Positions 35,347 to 42,100 of a stretch of 52,643 nt of DNA are shown here, piece after piece. The stretch is from JBOGWP01 sp050693875 (GTDB taxonomy: Bacteria; Actinomycetota; CADDZG01; JAHWKV01; JBOGWP01). Location of the stretch: the NCBI GenBank assembly GCA_050693875.1, contig JBOGWP010000044.1:1-52643 (forward strand), given 5' to 3'. Each line of letters begins with the position of its first letter. Positions within the stretch are counted from its first letter, which is position 1. The notes beneath the pieces were generated by a model. It was not told the origin of the DNA, ran no database searches, and saw only the letters and a program-made list of their open reading frames with translations. The translations under genes and the position numbers were made by a program.

Positions 35347-36086
35347 AGGGACGACCAGAAGTCGAGATGGAGGGCGGTCATCCCCCGGCGCAACACGCTG
35401 GAAAGCCAGAAGACCTGGTTGAAGACGAACAGAAGCCCGACCCCGACGAGGACGGCGCCGCCGGTCCGGACGATGGCCTTCTGGTGGCGCCGGAGCCAGT
35501 GCAGGGCCCCCATGAGCCGGGAGACGCCGAGGGCGGAGAGCACGAACGGGATCCCGAGCCCCATCGCATAGACGAAGAGGAGGAGGGCGCCCCCCCCCGG
35601 CGTCGACTCGCTCGCCGCCAGCGTGAGCGCGGCGCCCAGCGTGGGGCCGATGCAGGGCGTCCACCCGAAGCCGAAGGCCAGCCCCATCACGAAGGCAGGG
35701 ACCGCCCCCTCGCCGGGCCTGGGGCGCAGGCGCCGCTCCGAGTACAGCCAGGGCAGTGGAAGGACGCCGAGGTAGGCAAGGCCCATCAGGATGATGATCC
35801 CCCCGGCGATCCGGCTCATCAGCGTGCGGTTGGCGAACAGGAAGCGGCCGAGCAGGGAGGCGGAGAGCCCTAGTGCCATGAAGATCACCGTGAACCCCAG
35901 CACGAAGGCAAGCGTGAGAGGGAGAACCCGGAGCAGGCTGCGGCGGGGGGTCTCCTCTCCCGCCGCGCCCCCCACGTAGGAGAGATAGCCGGGGACGAGG
36001 GGCAGCACGCAGGGCGAGAGGAACGATGCCAGCCCGGCCACGAAGACCACCGGTACGGCGATCGGCGACATCTCAGCCAGCGGCAT
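35343..36086 (-). CDS. ccdA: CcdA-type cytochrome c biogenesis protein (thiol-disulfide reductant transporter)
   Basis: 247 residues with six helices. The two redox Cys are in FLSPCVLPLVPGYLSYVGG and GFGWTPCIGPTLGAAL, at the start of helices 1 and 4 as in CcdA. It moves electrons across the membrane to keep apocytochrome c (and other) thiols reduced, complementing the ccm operon, which lacks a ccmG. Overlaps the upstream membrane-protein gene by 14 bases. Confidence 0.93.
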   Translation of the reverse strand: MPLAEMSPIAVPVVFVAGLASFLSPCVLPLVPGYLSYVGGAAGEETPRRSLLRVLPLTLAFVLGFTVIFMALGLSASLLGRFLFANRTLMSRIAGGIIILMGLAYLGVLPLPWLYSERRLRPRPGEGAVPAFVMGLAFGFGWTPCIGPTLGAALTLAASESTPGGGALLLFVYAMGLGIPFVLSALGVSRLMGALHWLRRHQKAIVRTGGAVLVGVGLLFVFNQVFWLSSVLRRGMTALHLDFWSSL

Positions 36087-36810
36087 CGCTGGTCTCGGGA
36101 GGGGGGGCGGCCCTTGGCTGGGTCTTCATGAAGCCTGCAAACATCGTCACAATCCCGGCGAGAAGTCCCACGGAGAAGATCGATCCCTGGCCGTACCGGG
36201 CGAACACGCTCGCCACGGCCACGATGAACGTTCCCCCCGCGATCAGCAGGTTGGCAAACGCCAGGCGCCGCAGGTTCTCGTCCTTCTTCCGCCCGAGCCG
36301 GGCCGCCGACCAGAGCGCGCCGCCGACGACGACGGCAAAGCCGGTGTAGGAGAAGTATCGGGAGATGGTGCGGACTCCCTCGGGCATCACCTCACGGCCG
36401 GAGGGGATGCCCTGCGTGGAAAGGCCGGCCCGGTGCAGCGGCGCGGTGAACACGGCCCCGGCGGCAAAGATCGTCGCCAGCCCGACGAGGGCGGCGACCA
36501 GGTGGCCGATCCGGCGCGGCGCCATCAGGTAGACCGTCCCGAGGGCCAGCACCGGGACGTTGAGGATGGCCCCGAACAGGTAGAACAGGCGGAACTCGAC
36601 CGGCGTCCAGACGTCGAGCACGCCGATCGAGGCGACGAACGAGGCGATCGCGAACATGGCCAGGGCGATCGCCCAGGCGAGGTGGTGCGGACGGGCGTTG
36701 GCAAGCCAGCGCTGGGCGAGGAGGGTGGCGAAGATGCCGCTCACCACCGCCGCGCCAAGAGGAAAGATCCACACGGTGCCCTCCCGTCGCAGTTCGTCGG
36801 ATCTCTCCAT
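36073..36810 (-). CDS. Unknown seven-helix membrane protein upstream of ccdA
   Basis: 245 residues from ATG 36810 (MERSDELRREGTVWIFPLG); an upstream TTG at 36864 is possible. Seven hydrophobic helices, with short loops and conserved-looking RFLYFL-type aromatics (EFRLFYLFGAILNVPVL), YFSYTGFAVVVGGALWSA and a C-terminal GLLAGIVTMFAGFMKTQ. No Cys pair or heme motif. Overlap with ccdA points to a function in the same thiol or cytochrome pathway. Not recognised. Confidence 0.7.
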   Translation of the reverse strand: MERSDELRREGTVWIFPLGAAVVSGIFATLLAQRWLANARPHHLAWAIALAMFAIASFVASIGVLDVWTPVEFRLFYLFGAILNVPVLALGTVYLMAPRRIGHLVAALVGLATIFAAGAVFTAPLHRAGLSTQGIPSGREVMPEGVRTISRYFSYTGFAVVVGGALWSAARLGRKKDENLRRLAFANLLIAGGTFIVAVASVFARYGQGSIFSVGLLAGIVTMFAGFMKTQPRAAPPPETSDAAG

Positions 36811-36916
36811 CTTCCACCATCCGGGGTGGTCGCCGAGGCCGCCTTCAGCCTCCTGCGACCTCAAGGCCGTCCTGCGCCCGGTCGATAGGTCAAGGGTCGG
36901 AACGCGAACAGACAGC

Positions 36917-36991
36917 CTCCCGACAAAGGCAAACCTGAGGCGACTCAGGGACGCAAAGCCACGGGCCTCTCGGAGGTAGCCGGGCCGCCGA
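36917..36991 (+). promoter_or_regulatory. Cyclic-di-GMP-I (GEMM) riboswitch
   Basis: The RNA matches the GEMM-I core in order. ACAAAGGCAAACC leads into the P1b hairpin CTGAG-GCGA-CTCAG with a GNRA tetraloop. GGGACGCAAAGCC follows, then a P2 hairpin closed by GGGCCT/AGGTAGC, and the 3' GGTAGCCGGGCCGCC. The invariant GCAAA and ACGCAAAG segments and the GGTAGC turn are all present. It ends about 75 bases before the CAP-domain gene, whose ribosome binding site (AAGGGAG) is at 37052-37058. GC-rich palindromic sequence at 36990-37015 (around CCCGTCCCGGGCC) could serve as the expression platform. Confidence 0.85.
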
Positions 36992-37066
36992 AGGAGGAGC
37001 CCGTCCCGGGCCCCTTCTCATGGCGAGGAGGGGCTTTCTGCTCGACCCCGCAGAAGGGAGCGAGCA

Positions 37067-37948
37067 ATGGGACGGAGCGCGGTGCGCCCGCTTGTCGCCG
37101 GCCTCGTCGTGGCCGGTGTCTGGTTTTCCAGCTTCGGTGTGGCCTCGGCCCTCAGCGACGACGAGGCATGCTTCGTCGCCAAGATCAACGCCGAGCGGCA
37201 AGGTGCCGGCCTGCGGTCGATGGCCGTGAACGACCAACTGGTGTCGAACGCCCGGGTCCACACCCAGGAGATGGCCGACGCGGGAACCATCTACCACACC
37301 ACCGTCGACGCCATGAAGGCGCTCGCCCCCTCGAACTGGCTGAGCCTCGGCGAGAACGTCGGGATGGGCCGCACCTGCGACACGCTTCACGCCGCCTTCA
37401 TGGCCTCCGAAGGGCACCGCCGCAACGTCATGGACGCGTCGTTCAACAACATCGGCGTCGGTGTGGTGATCGCGTCCGACGGCACGATGTTCGTCACCGA
37501 GAGCTTCATGCAGGCGCAGAGCACGACCTCGGCCTCGCCCGCCCCGACTCCCACGACGACCACCACGACCACGTCCGCGCCGGCCTCCACCCCCTCGACG
37601 GGCACGACCTCGACGAGCACCGCGTCAGCCCCGAAGCCGAAGGCCACCGCCACATCCAAGCCCGCCACGGCCGCTCAGCCGGTCGCGGCCGCCGATCCCG
37701 CCCCGGCCGAGCCCGTCAGCCCACCGCCACCCCCTCCCCCCCCGCCGGGGTCGAAGGTCACCGGAAGGACCGCCAGCTACTTCGGGATGCTGGAGGTCGC
37801 CGAAGTGGCCGTCTCGCCGGAGGAGCGAGCGGCGCTGCTCGCCTCCAAGGCGATCCAGCTCCGTCCACGAACCGTCGCGGCGGCGCCTCGCGGGTTCTTC
37901 GCCCGGGTGGCTTCCCTCGTCCGGCGGGTGGTCGCCAAAGTCCTGTAG
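37067..37948 (+). CDS. Secreted CAP/SCP-domain protein
   Basis: 293 residues. Signal peptide (about 1-28, cleaved after ASA), then a CAP domain (about 30-150): KINAERQGAGLRSM, ARVHTQEMADAGTIYHT, GENVGMGRTCDTLHAAFM, SEGHRRNVMDASFNNIGVG and TMFVTESFM. The His and Glu of the CAP cavity are present. A long Thr/Ser/Pro linker (about 155-230, with a run of nine Pro) and a C-terminal basic amphipathic segment follow. No peptidase activity is proven for most bacterial CAP proteins. Placed under the c-di-GMP riboswitch, so probably tied to surface or biofilm lifestyle. Confidence 0.9.
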   Translation: MGRSAVRPLVAGLVVAGVWFSSFGVASALSDDEACFVAKINAERQGAGLRSMAVNDQLVSNARVHTQEMADAGTIYHTTVDAMKALAPSNWLSLGENVGMGRTCDTLHAAFMASEGHRRNVMDASFNNIGVGVVIASDGTMFVTESFMQAQSTTSASPAPTPTTTTTTTSAPASTPSTGTTSTSTASAPKPKATATSKPATAAQPVAAADPAPAEPVSPPPPPPPPPGSKVTGRTASYFGMLEVAEVAVSPEERAALLASKAIQLRPRTVAAAPRGFFARVASLVRRVVAKVL

Positions 37949-38017
37949 CAGTTCTGCCGGCGGCGTCTCCCGAGCGAATCGCACACCGCCTCGCGACGAC
38001 CCGGACGGGACTCCCCC

Positions 38018-38023
38018 TACAAT
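38018..38023 (+). promoter_or_regulatory. Candidate -10 element, leaderless start
   Basis: TACAAT ends 6 bases before the ATG at 38030 and no ribosome binding site is present, the pattern of leaderless actinobacterial promoters. The -35 region is not convincing. Confidence 0.45.
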
Positions 38024-38029
38024 CCCTGC

Positions 38030-38833
38030 ATGGCTCCACGCATCGCCTGCTCGACGAGCTCCCTCTGGATGTGGGATCTCCCCCGCGCGTTCGGCACCTT
38101 GGCAGAGGCCGGCTTCGACGCCTTCGAGCTGATGGTCACGAGGGATCCGCTGACCCAGTCGCCGGACACGCCGGCGAGGCTGGCGGAGCGAGAGGGCCTC
38201 GAGATCGTCGCCGTCCACGCACCGATGCTGCTGCTCACGCGGCGGGTCTGGGGGCCGAATTTCATGCCGATCGTCGAGCGGTCGGTAGATCTGGCGATCG
38301 AGCTCGGGGCGCCGGTGGTGATCGTTCACCCCCCTTATCTGTGGGAGCTGCGCTACCAATCGTGGCTTCTCGGACGATTGAACCGGTACGCCGCCGAGCG
38401 AGGCGTCACGATCGCGGTCGAGAACATGTTCAACCTCTGGGTCCGCGACCGTCCCATTCGAGGCTACCGCTGGGTCACACCGGCGGACCTCCACCGGTTC
38501 AGCCACGTGACGCTCGACACCAGCCACTGCGGCGTCGACGGGTACGACATCCTCAAAGCAACCGAGGAGGTCGGCCGGCGCCTCGCGCACGTCCACCTGT
38601 CGGACAACCACGGCGAGCACCGAGACAGCCACGCCCTGCCCGGCACCGGCCTGCTGCCGCTGGAGCCTTTCGTCCGGCAGCTGGGGGAGCAGGGCTACTC
38701 CGGCGCCATCTCCCTCGAGCTCGACCTGCGGGAGGCTGCCGCAGACCCTCGGGATGTGGTCGAGGCTCTCCGGCACAGCCGTGAGTTCTGCGAGGCCCAG
38801 CTCGAGGAGGCAACGCCCCCGCGAAAGCCGTAA
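38030..38833 (+). CDS. Sugar phosphate isomerase/epimerase (AP endonuclease 2-like TIM barrel)
   Basis: 267 residues. Xylose-isomerase-like TIM barrel with metal-site residues in order: Glu in GFDAFELMV, His in VAVHAPML and VVIVHPPYLW, Glu in VTIAVENMF, Asp/His in VTLDTSHCGVD and VHLSDNH, and a last Glu in GAISLELDL. Such proteins are isomerases, epimerases or endonuclease IV-like enzymes; the barrel alone does not fix the substrate. ATG likely leaderless. Confidence 0.85.
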   Translation: MAPRIACSTSSLWMWDLPRAFGTLAEAGFDAFELMVTRDPLTQSPDTPARLAEREGLEIVAVHAPMLLLTRRVWGPNFMPIVERSVDLAIELGAPVVIVHPPYLWELRYQSWLLGRLNRYAAERGVTIAVENMFNLWVRDRPIRGYRWVTPADLHRFSHVTLDTSHCGVDGYDILKATEEVGRRLAHVHLSDNHGEHRDSHALPGTGLLPLEPFVRQLGEQGYSGAISLELDLREAAADPRDVVEALRHSREFCEAQLEEATPPRKP

Positions 38834-38893
38834 AGCTCACCTTCGCGCCGTCCGATACAACCAGGGGACAGGGGACCGCCCGGAGGGAGCGCC

Positions 38894-39271
38894 ATGGCCA
38901 TTCGCGTTGCCGTCGTCGACGATACGGATCACGTCCGGCAAATGCTCGTCTCGATGCTCGAGCTCGACGGTTTCGACGTGGTGGGCGAGGGTGCGAGCGG
39001 CTCCGAGGCGGTCGACCTCGCGTCCAAGGAGCGCCCCGACGTGATGGTGCTCGACTACGCGATGCCCGAGATGGATGGCCTGACGGCCGCCCGCAAGATC
39101 CGGGCCGCGGTGCCGAGACAGAGCATCATCCTCTACACGGCCTACCTGGACGAGCGGCTGCGCCGCGAGGCAAAGGATGCCGGGGTGGCGCTGTGCGTGG
39201 GGAAGGTGGAAGGCCTGGCGACCCTGGAGCGCAACATCTCCGAGATCTGCCTGCAGCTCGGGCTGGAGTAA
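38894..39271 (+). CDS. Stand-alone response regulator receiver protein
   Basis: 125 residues, receiver domain only. Acidic pocket VVDDTD near residue 9, phospho-acceptor Asp in VMVLDYAMPEMDG (about 56), Thr in ILYTAY, and Lys in CVGKVEG. There is no output domain, so it would act by protein contact. No kinase is adjacent; the nearest histidine kinase is 10 kb away. Confidence 0.9.
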   Translation: MAIRVAVVDDTDHVRQMLVSMLELDGFDVVGEGASGSEAVDLASKERPDVMVLDYAMPEMDGLTAARKIRAAVPRQSIILYTAYLDERLRREAKDAGVALCVGKVEGLATLERNISEICLQLGLE

Positions 39272-39298
39272 CACCGGCTCGCTCATCAAACCGGGGGG

Positions 39299-39322
39299 CA
39301 GTCGGGGGGGCTCCCCCGACTG
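39299..39322. terminator. Perfect hairpin between convergent genes
   Basis: CAGTCGGGGG and CCCCCGACTG form a 10-base-pair stem with a loop of four (GGCT). It lies exactly between the receiver gene stop and the PIG-L stop on the opposite strand, so it could terminate both. There is no T-run. Confidence 0.6.
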
Positions 39323-40054
39323 TCAGGCCTTCGTCTCGGCGAGGCGGTAAGCCTCGACTGCGCCCCCCTCGCGGAAGAAATCCTCCCCGAACGCGTTGAG
39401 CATGTGCTCGACCTGGCTGACGTGCGCCCCAATGGCACGCAGCTTGAGCTCGAGCAGGTCGGGTGAAAGCGGGAACATGATGCCCAGCTCCTCGACGGGC
39501 GTGGTCGCCGGCGGTCCGTCCGGAAAGACCTTGAACCGGTTGAACCTCGGCACGTACACCTCGGCCCACTCGGGGGTGATCGTGGCGTAGAAGAGCCTCG
39601 CCCCCGGCTTCGCCGCCTCATGGAACGCGGCGGTGGCCCAGGCCGAGGTGGCGATGTGGTCCGGGTGGTTCGTCATCCCGTCCGGGCCGAATGCCAGCAG
39701 GGTGTCGGGGTTCACCTCTTCGACGAACGGGAGGATCTTCCCGGTCCCCTCCTCCACGGGCACCTCGCCGCAGCCCCCGTCGCGGTAATCGAGCCAGTGA
39801 TGCTCGCGCACCCCGAGGATGCGAAGTCCTTCCATCAGCTCCGCCTCCCGGATTGCGCCGAGCTTGCTCACGGGCCAGCGCACCTCGTCCCAGGAGCCCA
39901 GCTCCCCGCGGGTGGCGGTGACGCACACCACCCGCGACCCTGCCCGGACCGCGTCGGCCATGATCCCGGCCGCGAGGTAGGTCTCGTCGTCGGGATGGGC
40001 GAAGACGGCGAGAATCGTTCCCAGCTCTTCGATGCGGGTCGGCTCCACGGTCAC
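39323..40054 (-). CDS. PIG-L (LmbE-like) deacetylase
   Basis: 243 residues from GTG 40054, which overlaps the GlsB-like gene stop (GTGA). Zinc-site motif AVFAHPDDE near residue 17 and the second His in GMTNHPDHIATS. The family deacetylates N-acetylglucosaminyl groups, including mycothiol precursors (MshB) and cofactor conjugates (Mca). The particular substrate is not determined; MshB or Mca would fit an actinobacterium. Confidence 0.9.
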   Translation of the reverse strand: MTVEPTRIEELGTILAVFAHPDDETYLAAGIMADAVRAGSRVVCVTATRGELGSWDEVRWPVSKLGAIREAELMEGLRILGVREHHWLDYRDGGCGEVPVEEGTGKILPFVEEVNPDTLLAFGPDGMTNHPDHIATSAWATAAFHEAAKPGARLFYATITPEWAEVYVPRFNRFKVFPDGPPATTPVEELGIMFPLSPDLLELKLRAIGAHVSQVEHMLNAFGEDFFREGGAVEAYRLAETKA

Positions 40055-40308
40055 GTCCGGCCGGCGATGAACTTGAGGACGACGAGGAAGATCGTCGCCC
40101 CGACGAATGCGGTCACGATCGTGCCGAAGAGGAGGCCGCCCGGCGCCGCGATGTCGAGGCTGCGGAAGATCCAGCCACCGATCACCGCTCCGAGGACGCC
40201 GACCACGATGTTGAGCAGGCACCCCATGCGGGCGTTCGTGCCCGCGACGATGCTTGCCAGCCAGCCGGCGATGCCCCCGGCCACGATCCAGAAGAGCAGC
40301 AGCCGCAG
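40051..40308 (-). CDS. GlsB/YeaQ/YmgE family small membrane protein
   Basis: 85 residues if started at CTG 40308, which has GGGGGAG at the right distance and gives the family's usual hydrophobic beginning (RLLLFWIVAGGIAGWLAS). The first conventional start is GTG 40284 (77 residues) and would cut helix 1. Three helices with Gly-zipper repeats (GGIAGWLAS, GVLGAVIGGW, GTIVTAFVGA). Members are general-stress membrane proteins of unknown mechanism. Confidence 0.85.
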   Translation of the reverse strand: MRLLLFWIVAGGIAGWLASIVAGTNARMGCLLNIVVGVLGAVIGGWIFRSLDIAAPGGLLFGTIVTAFVGATIFLVVLKFIAGRT

Positions 40309-40366
40309 GGTCTCTCCCCCTTTCCGTCAGAGAGTATTCTGACCGCTCCGACGAGGCGGAGGTGGC

Positions 40367-40465
40367 ATGCGTCGCAACACCATCGTGGCCATCGTGCTCC
40401 TCCTCGCGGCGATCGCGCTGGCGGGAGGCCTCAGCGCGCTCCAGATGGCGCAGCTGCTGCACTGA
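40367..40465 (+). CDS. 32-residue single-helix membrane peptide
   Basis: ATG 40367 after GGCGGAGGTGGC. Sequence: MRRN, a hydrophobic helix IVAIVLLLAAIALAGGL, and a short SALQMAQLLH end. It is a small membrane protein or a leader-like ORF between divergent and convergent neighbours. No relatives recognised. Confidence 0.45.
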   Translation: MRRNTIVAIVLLLAAIALAGGLSALQMAQLLH

Positions 40466-40498
40466 CCGTCCCTGCAGGCGGGGGGAGGTGGCCCGCCG

Positions 40499-41326
40499 TC
40501 AATGCGCAGAGCCCGGCGCTCCGACGATCACCCGCGACCCTGCAGTCACGCCGAGCCGGTAGGCCGCGCTGCCCTGGTTGACCGCGAGGGTGAGCAGGCC
40601 GTGAGAGTCGCGGTTCACGACGAGCTCCCCTTCGGGCACGGAGGAGAAGGTCTCGCCGTAGCGCACCACGGCCCGGTTCCCTTCGATGCGAACCTCGAGC
40701 AACGCCCCCGGCTGCAGACCAACGCCGTCCAGGTCCTCCGGACGGACGTTGAGCTGGAGGTTGCCGAAGCGGTCCACGTGGAGGATCACCGCGTGGTAGT
40801 GGCTTTCGTGGCGGCGGGGCAAGGGGAGCGCCAGCGGCTCGAGCCGCTCGGCCGGGATCTCGGGTCCGAAGGACTCCGGGTCGATGCCGATGGCCAGGTG
40901 CGCGGCAGCCGGGGCGAACACGTCACGGCCGTGAAAGGTTCTCGACGGCTCGGCCAGCATCAGGTCCGGGTTTCTGAGCTCTCGGACCGAGGCGATCCCG
41001 CCGAGGCGGGACGCGGCCGGGATCAGCAGACCGTTGTCGGGCCCGACGAGCCAGCGGTCCGAGGCGGTCTCGATCGCGACCCCGCGGCGCGTCGACCCCA
41101 CGCCGGGGTCGACCACGCCGAGATGGACCGCCGGCGGCATGTACCCCACGGCCTGTGCCAGCACCAGGGCACCCTCCCGCACGCTCTGGGCCTTGATGTC
41201 GTGGCTGAGGTCGATGATGCGGACCTCGGGTGCGATGCGGAGGATGACGCCCTTGCAGACGCCGACGAACTCGTCGGTGAGCCCGTAGTCCGACAGAAAG
41301 GTGACAAAGGGGTAACGCAGCGTCAC
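40499..41326 (-). CDS. SAM hydroxide adenosyltransferase (DUF62/fluorinase fold)
   Basis: 275 residues from GTG 41326 (GTGA overlap with the hydrolase stop). N-terminal domain TFLSDYGLTDEFVGVCKG with the SAM-binding Asp, IIDLSHDIKAQSVREGA, the conserved HLGVVDPGVGSTRRG and WLVGPDNGLL. The C-terminal domain has HVDRFGNLQLNV. Family enzymes hydrolyse S-adenosylmethionine to adenosine and methionine; fluorinase-specific loop residues are not evident. The very long upstream open frame on this strand is antisense read-through. Confidence 0.92.
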   Translation of the reverse strand: MTLRYPFVTFLSDYGLTDEFVGVCKGVILRIAPEVRIIDLSHDIKAQSVREGALVLAQAVGYMPPAVHLGVVDPGVGSTRRGVAIETASDRWLVGPDNGLLIPAASRLGGIASVRELRNPDLMLAEPSRTFHGRDVFAPAAAHLAIGIDPESFGPEIPAERLEPLALPLPRRHESHYHAVILHVDRFGNLQLNVRPEDLDGVGLQPGALLEVRIEGNRAVVRYGETFSSVPEGELVVNRDSHGLLTLAVNQGSAAYRLGVTAGSRVIVGAPGSAH

Positions 41327-42039
41327 GGCAGCAGCCGCCCGAGGAACTCCTCGACCAACTTCCGCACCTCGGGTCCCTGATCTCCCCGGAGCAGGCCGGT
41401 GCCGTGGGCGGACCCGGCGACAATCCGGATCTCGCGGGGCTCGTCGGTCTGCTCGTAGAGCTTCTCGGCAGACGCCGCGGCGCTGCCGTCGCCCCGCGCG
41501 GCGACGATGAGCTTGGGCACGCTCACCCGGCCAACCTGGGCCACCGCGTCGAGTCCCCGGAATCTTGCCGGGGCCGAAAGGGTGACGACGCCGGCGACCG
41601 GAACGCCGGCGGCCGCGATCAGCGAGGCCGTGCCGCCCATGCTGGCACCGACCAGCGCCGGCCGCTCGACCCCACGGTCGCGGCGCAGGAACTCGATCGC
41701 CGCACGGACGTCTCGATCGATCAGCCCGACCGTCCTCCGCCCCTCGGACGCTCCGTAGCCACGGAAATCGTACGTCAGGGCGAGATAGCCCCGATCCGCC
41801 AGGCTTCGGGCAACCTCGAACCACGACGACTGGTCCTCGGGGAAGCCGTGGGAGAGCACCACCGCCCGACCGCCCCCGCCGAACAGGCTCCCTCGCAGCA
41901 GGAAGCCGTCGGAGGACCGGAAGGAGACCTCCTGCCCGGCCCCCCTGCACCCGCCCAGCGTGAGCACCGCGAACATGGCAACGAGCGCGGGGACAACCCG
42001 GCTCCGCCACGGGGAGCTGCGGGCGGTTGGCATGTGCAT
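41323..42039 (-). CDS. Alpha/beta hydrolase lipoprotein
   Basis: 238 residues from ATG 42039 (MHMPTARSS; M at 42033 also possible). Lipobox LGGC at about 32-35, so probably exported and lipidated. Hydrolase fold: VVLSHGFPEDQSSW, YDFRGYGASEG, nucleophile elbow VGASMGG, Asp in AARGDGSA and His in GSAHG. No fold-specific substrate clue; the oxyanion and triad are complete. Coupled by 4 bases to the SAM-hydroxide transferase gene. Confidence 0.85.
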   Translation of the reverse strand: MHMPTARSSPWRSRVVPALVAMFAVLTLGGCRGAGQEVSFRSSDGFLLRGSLFGGGGRAVVLSHGFPEDQSSWFEVARSLADRGYLALTYDFRGYGASEGRRTVGLIDRDVRAAIEFLRRDRGVERPALVGASMGGTASLIAAAGVPVAGVVTLSAPARFRGLDAVAQVGRVSVPKLIVAARGDGSAAASAEKLYEQTDEPREIRIVAGSAHGTGLLRGDQGPEVRKLVEEFLGRLLP

Positions 42040-42100
42040 AGCATCGCAGGTGGGGAGCCGCCATAATCGGAGGGCGAGCGGCGTCGAGGAGGAGCATCGG

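Noticed and set aside
37067..37948. CRISPR or tandem DNA repeats in the Thr/Pro linker
   Set aside because: The repeats are codon-level ACG/ACC and CCN runs of a low-complexity linker; no repeat-spacer pattern.
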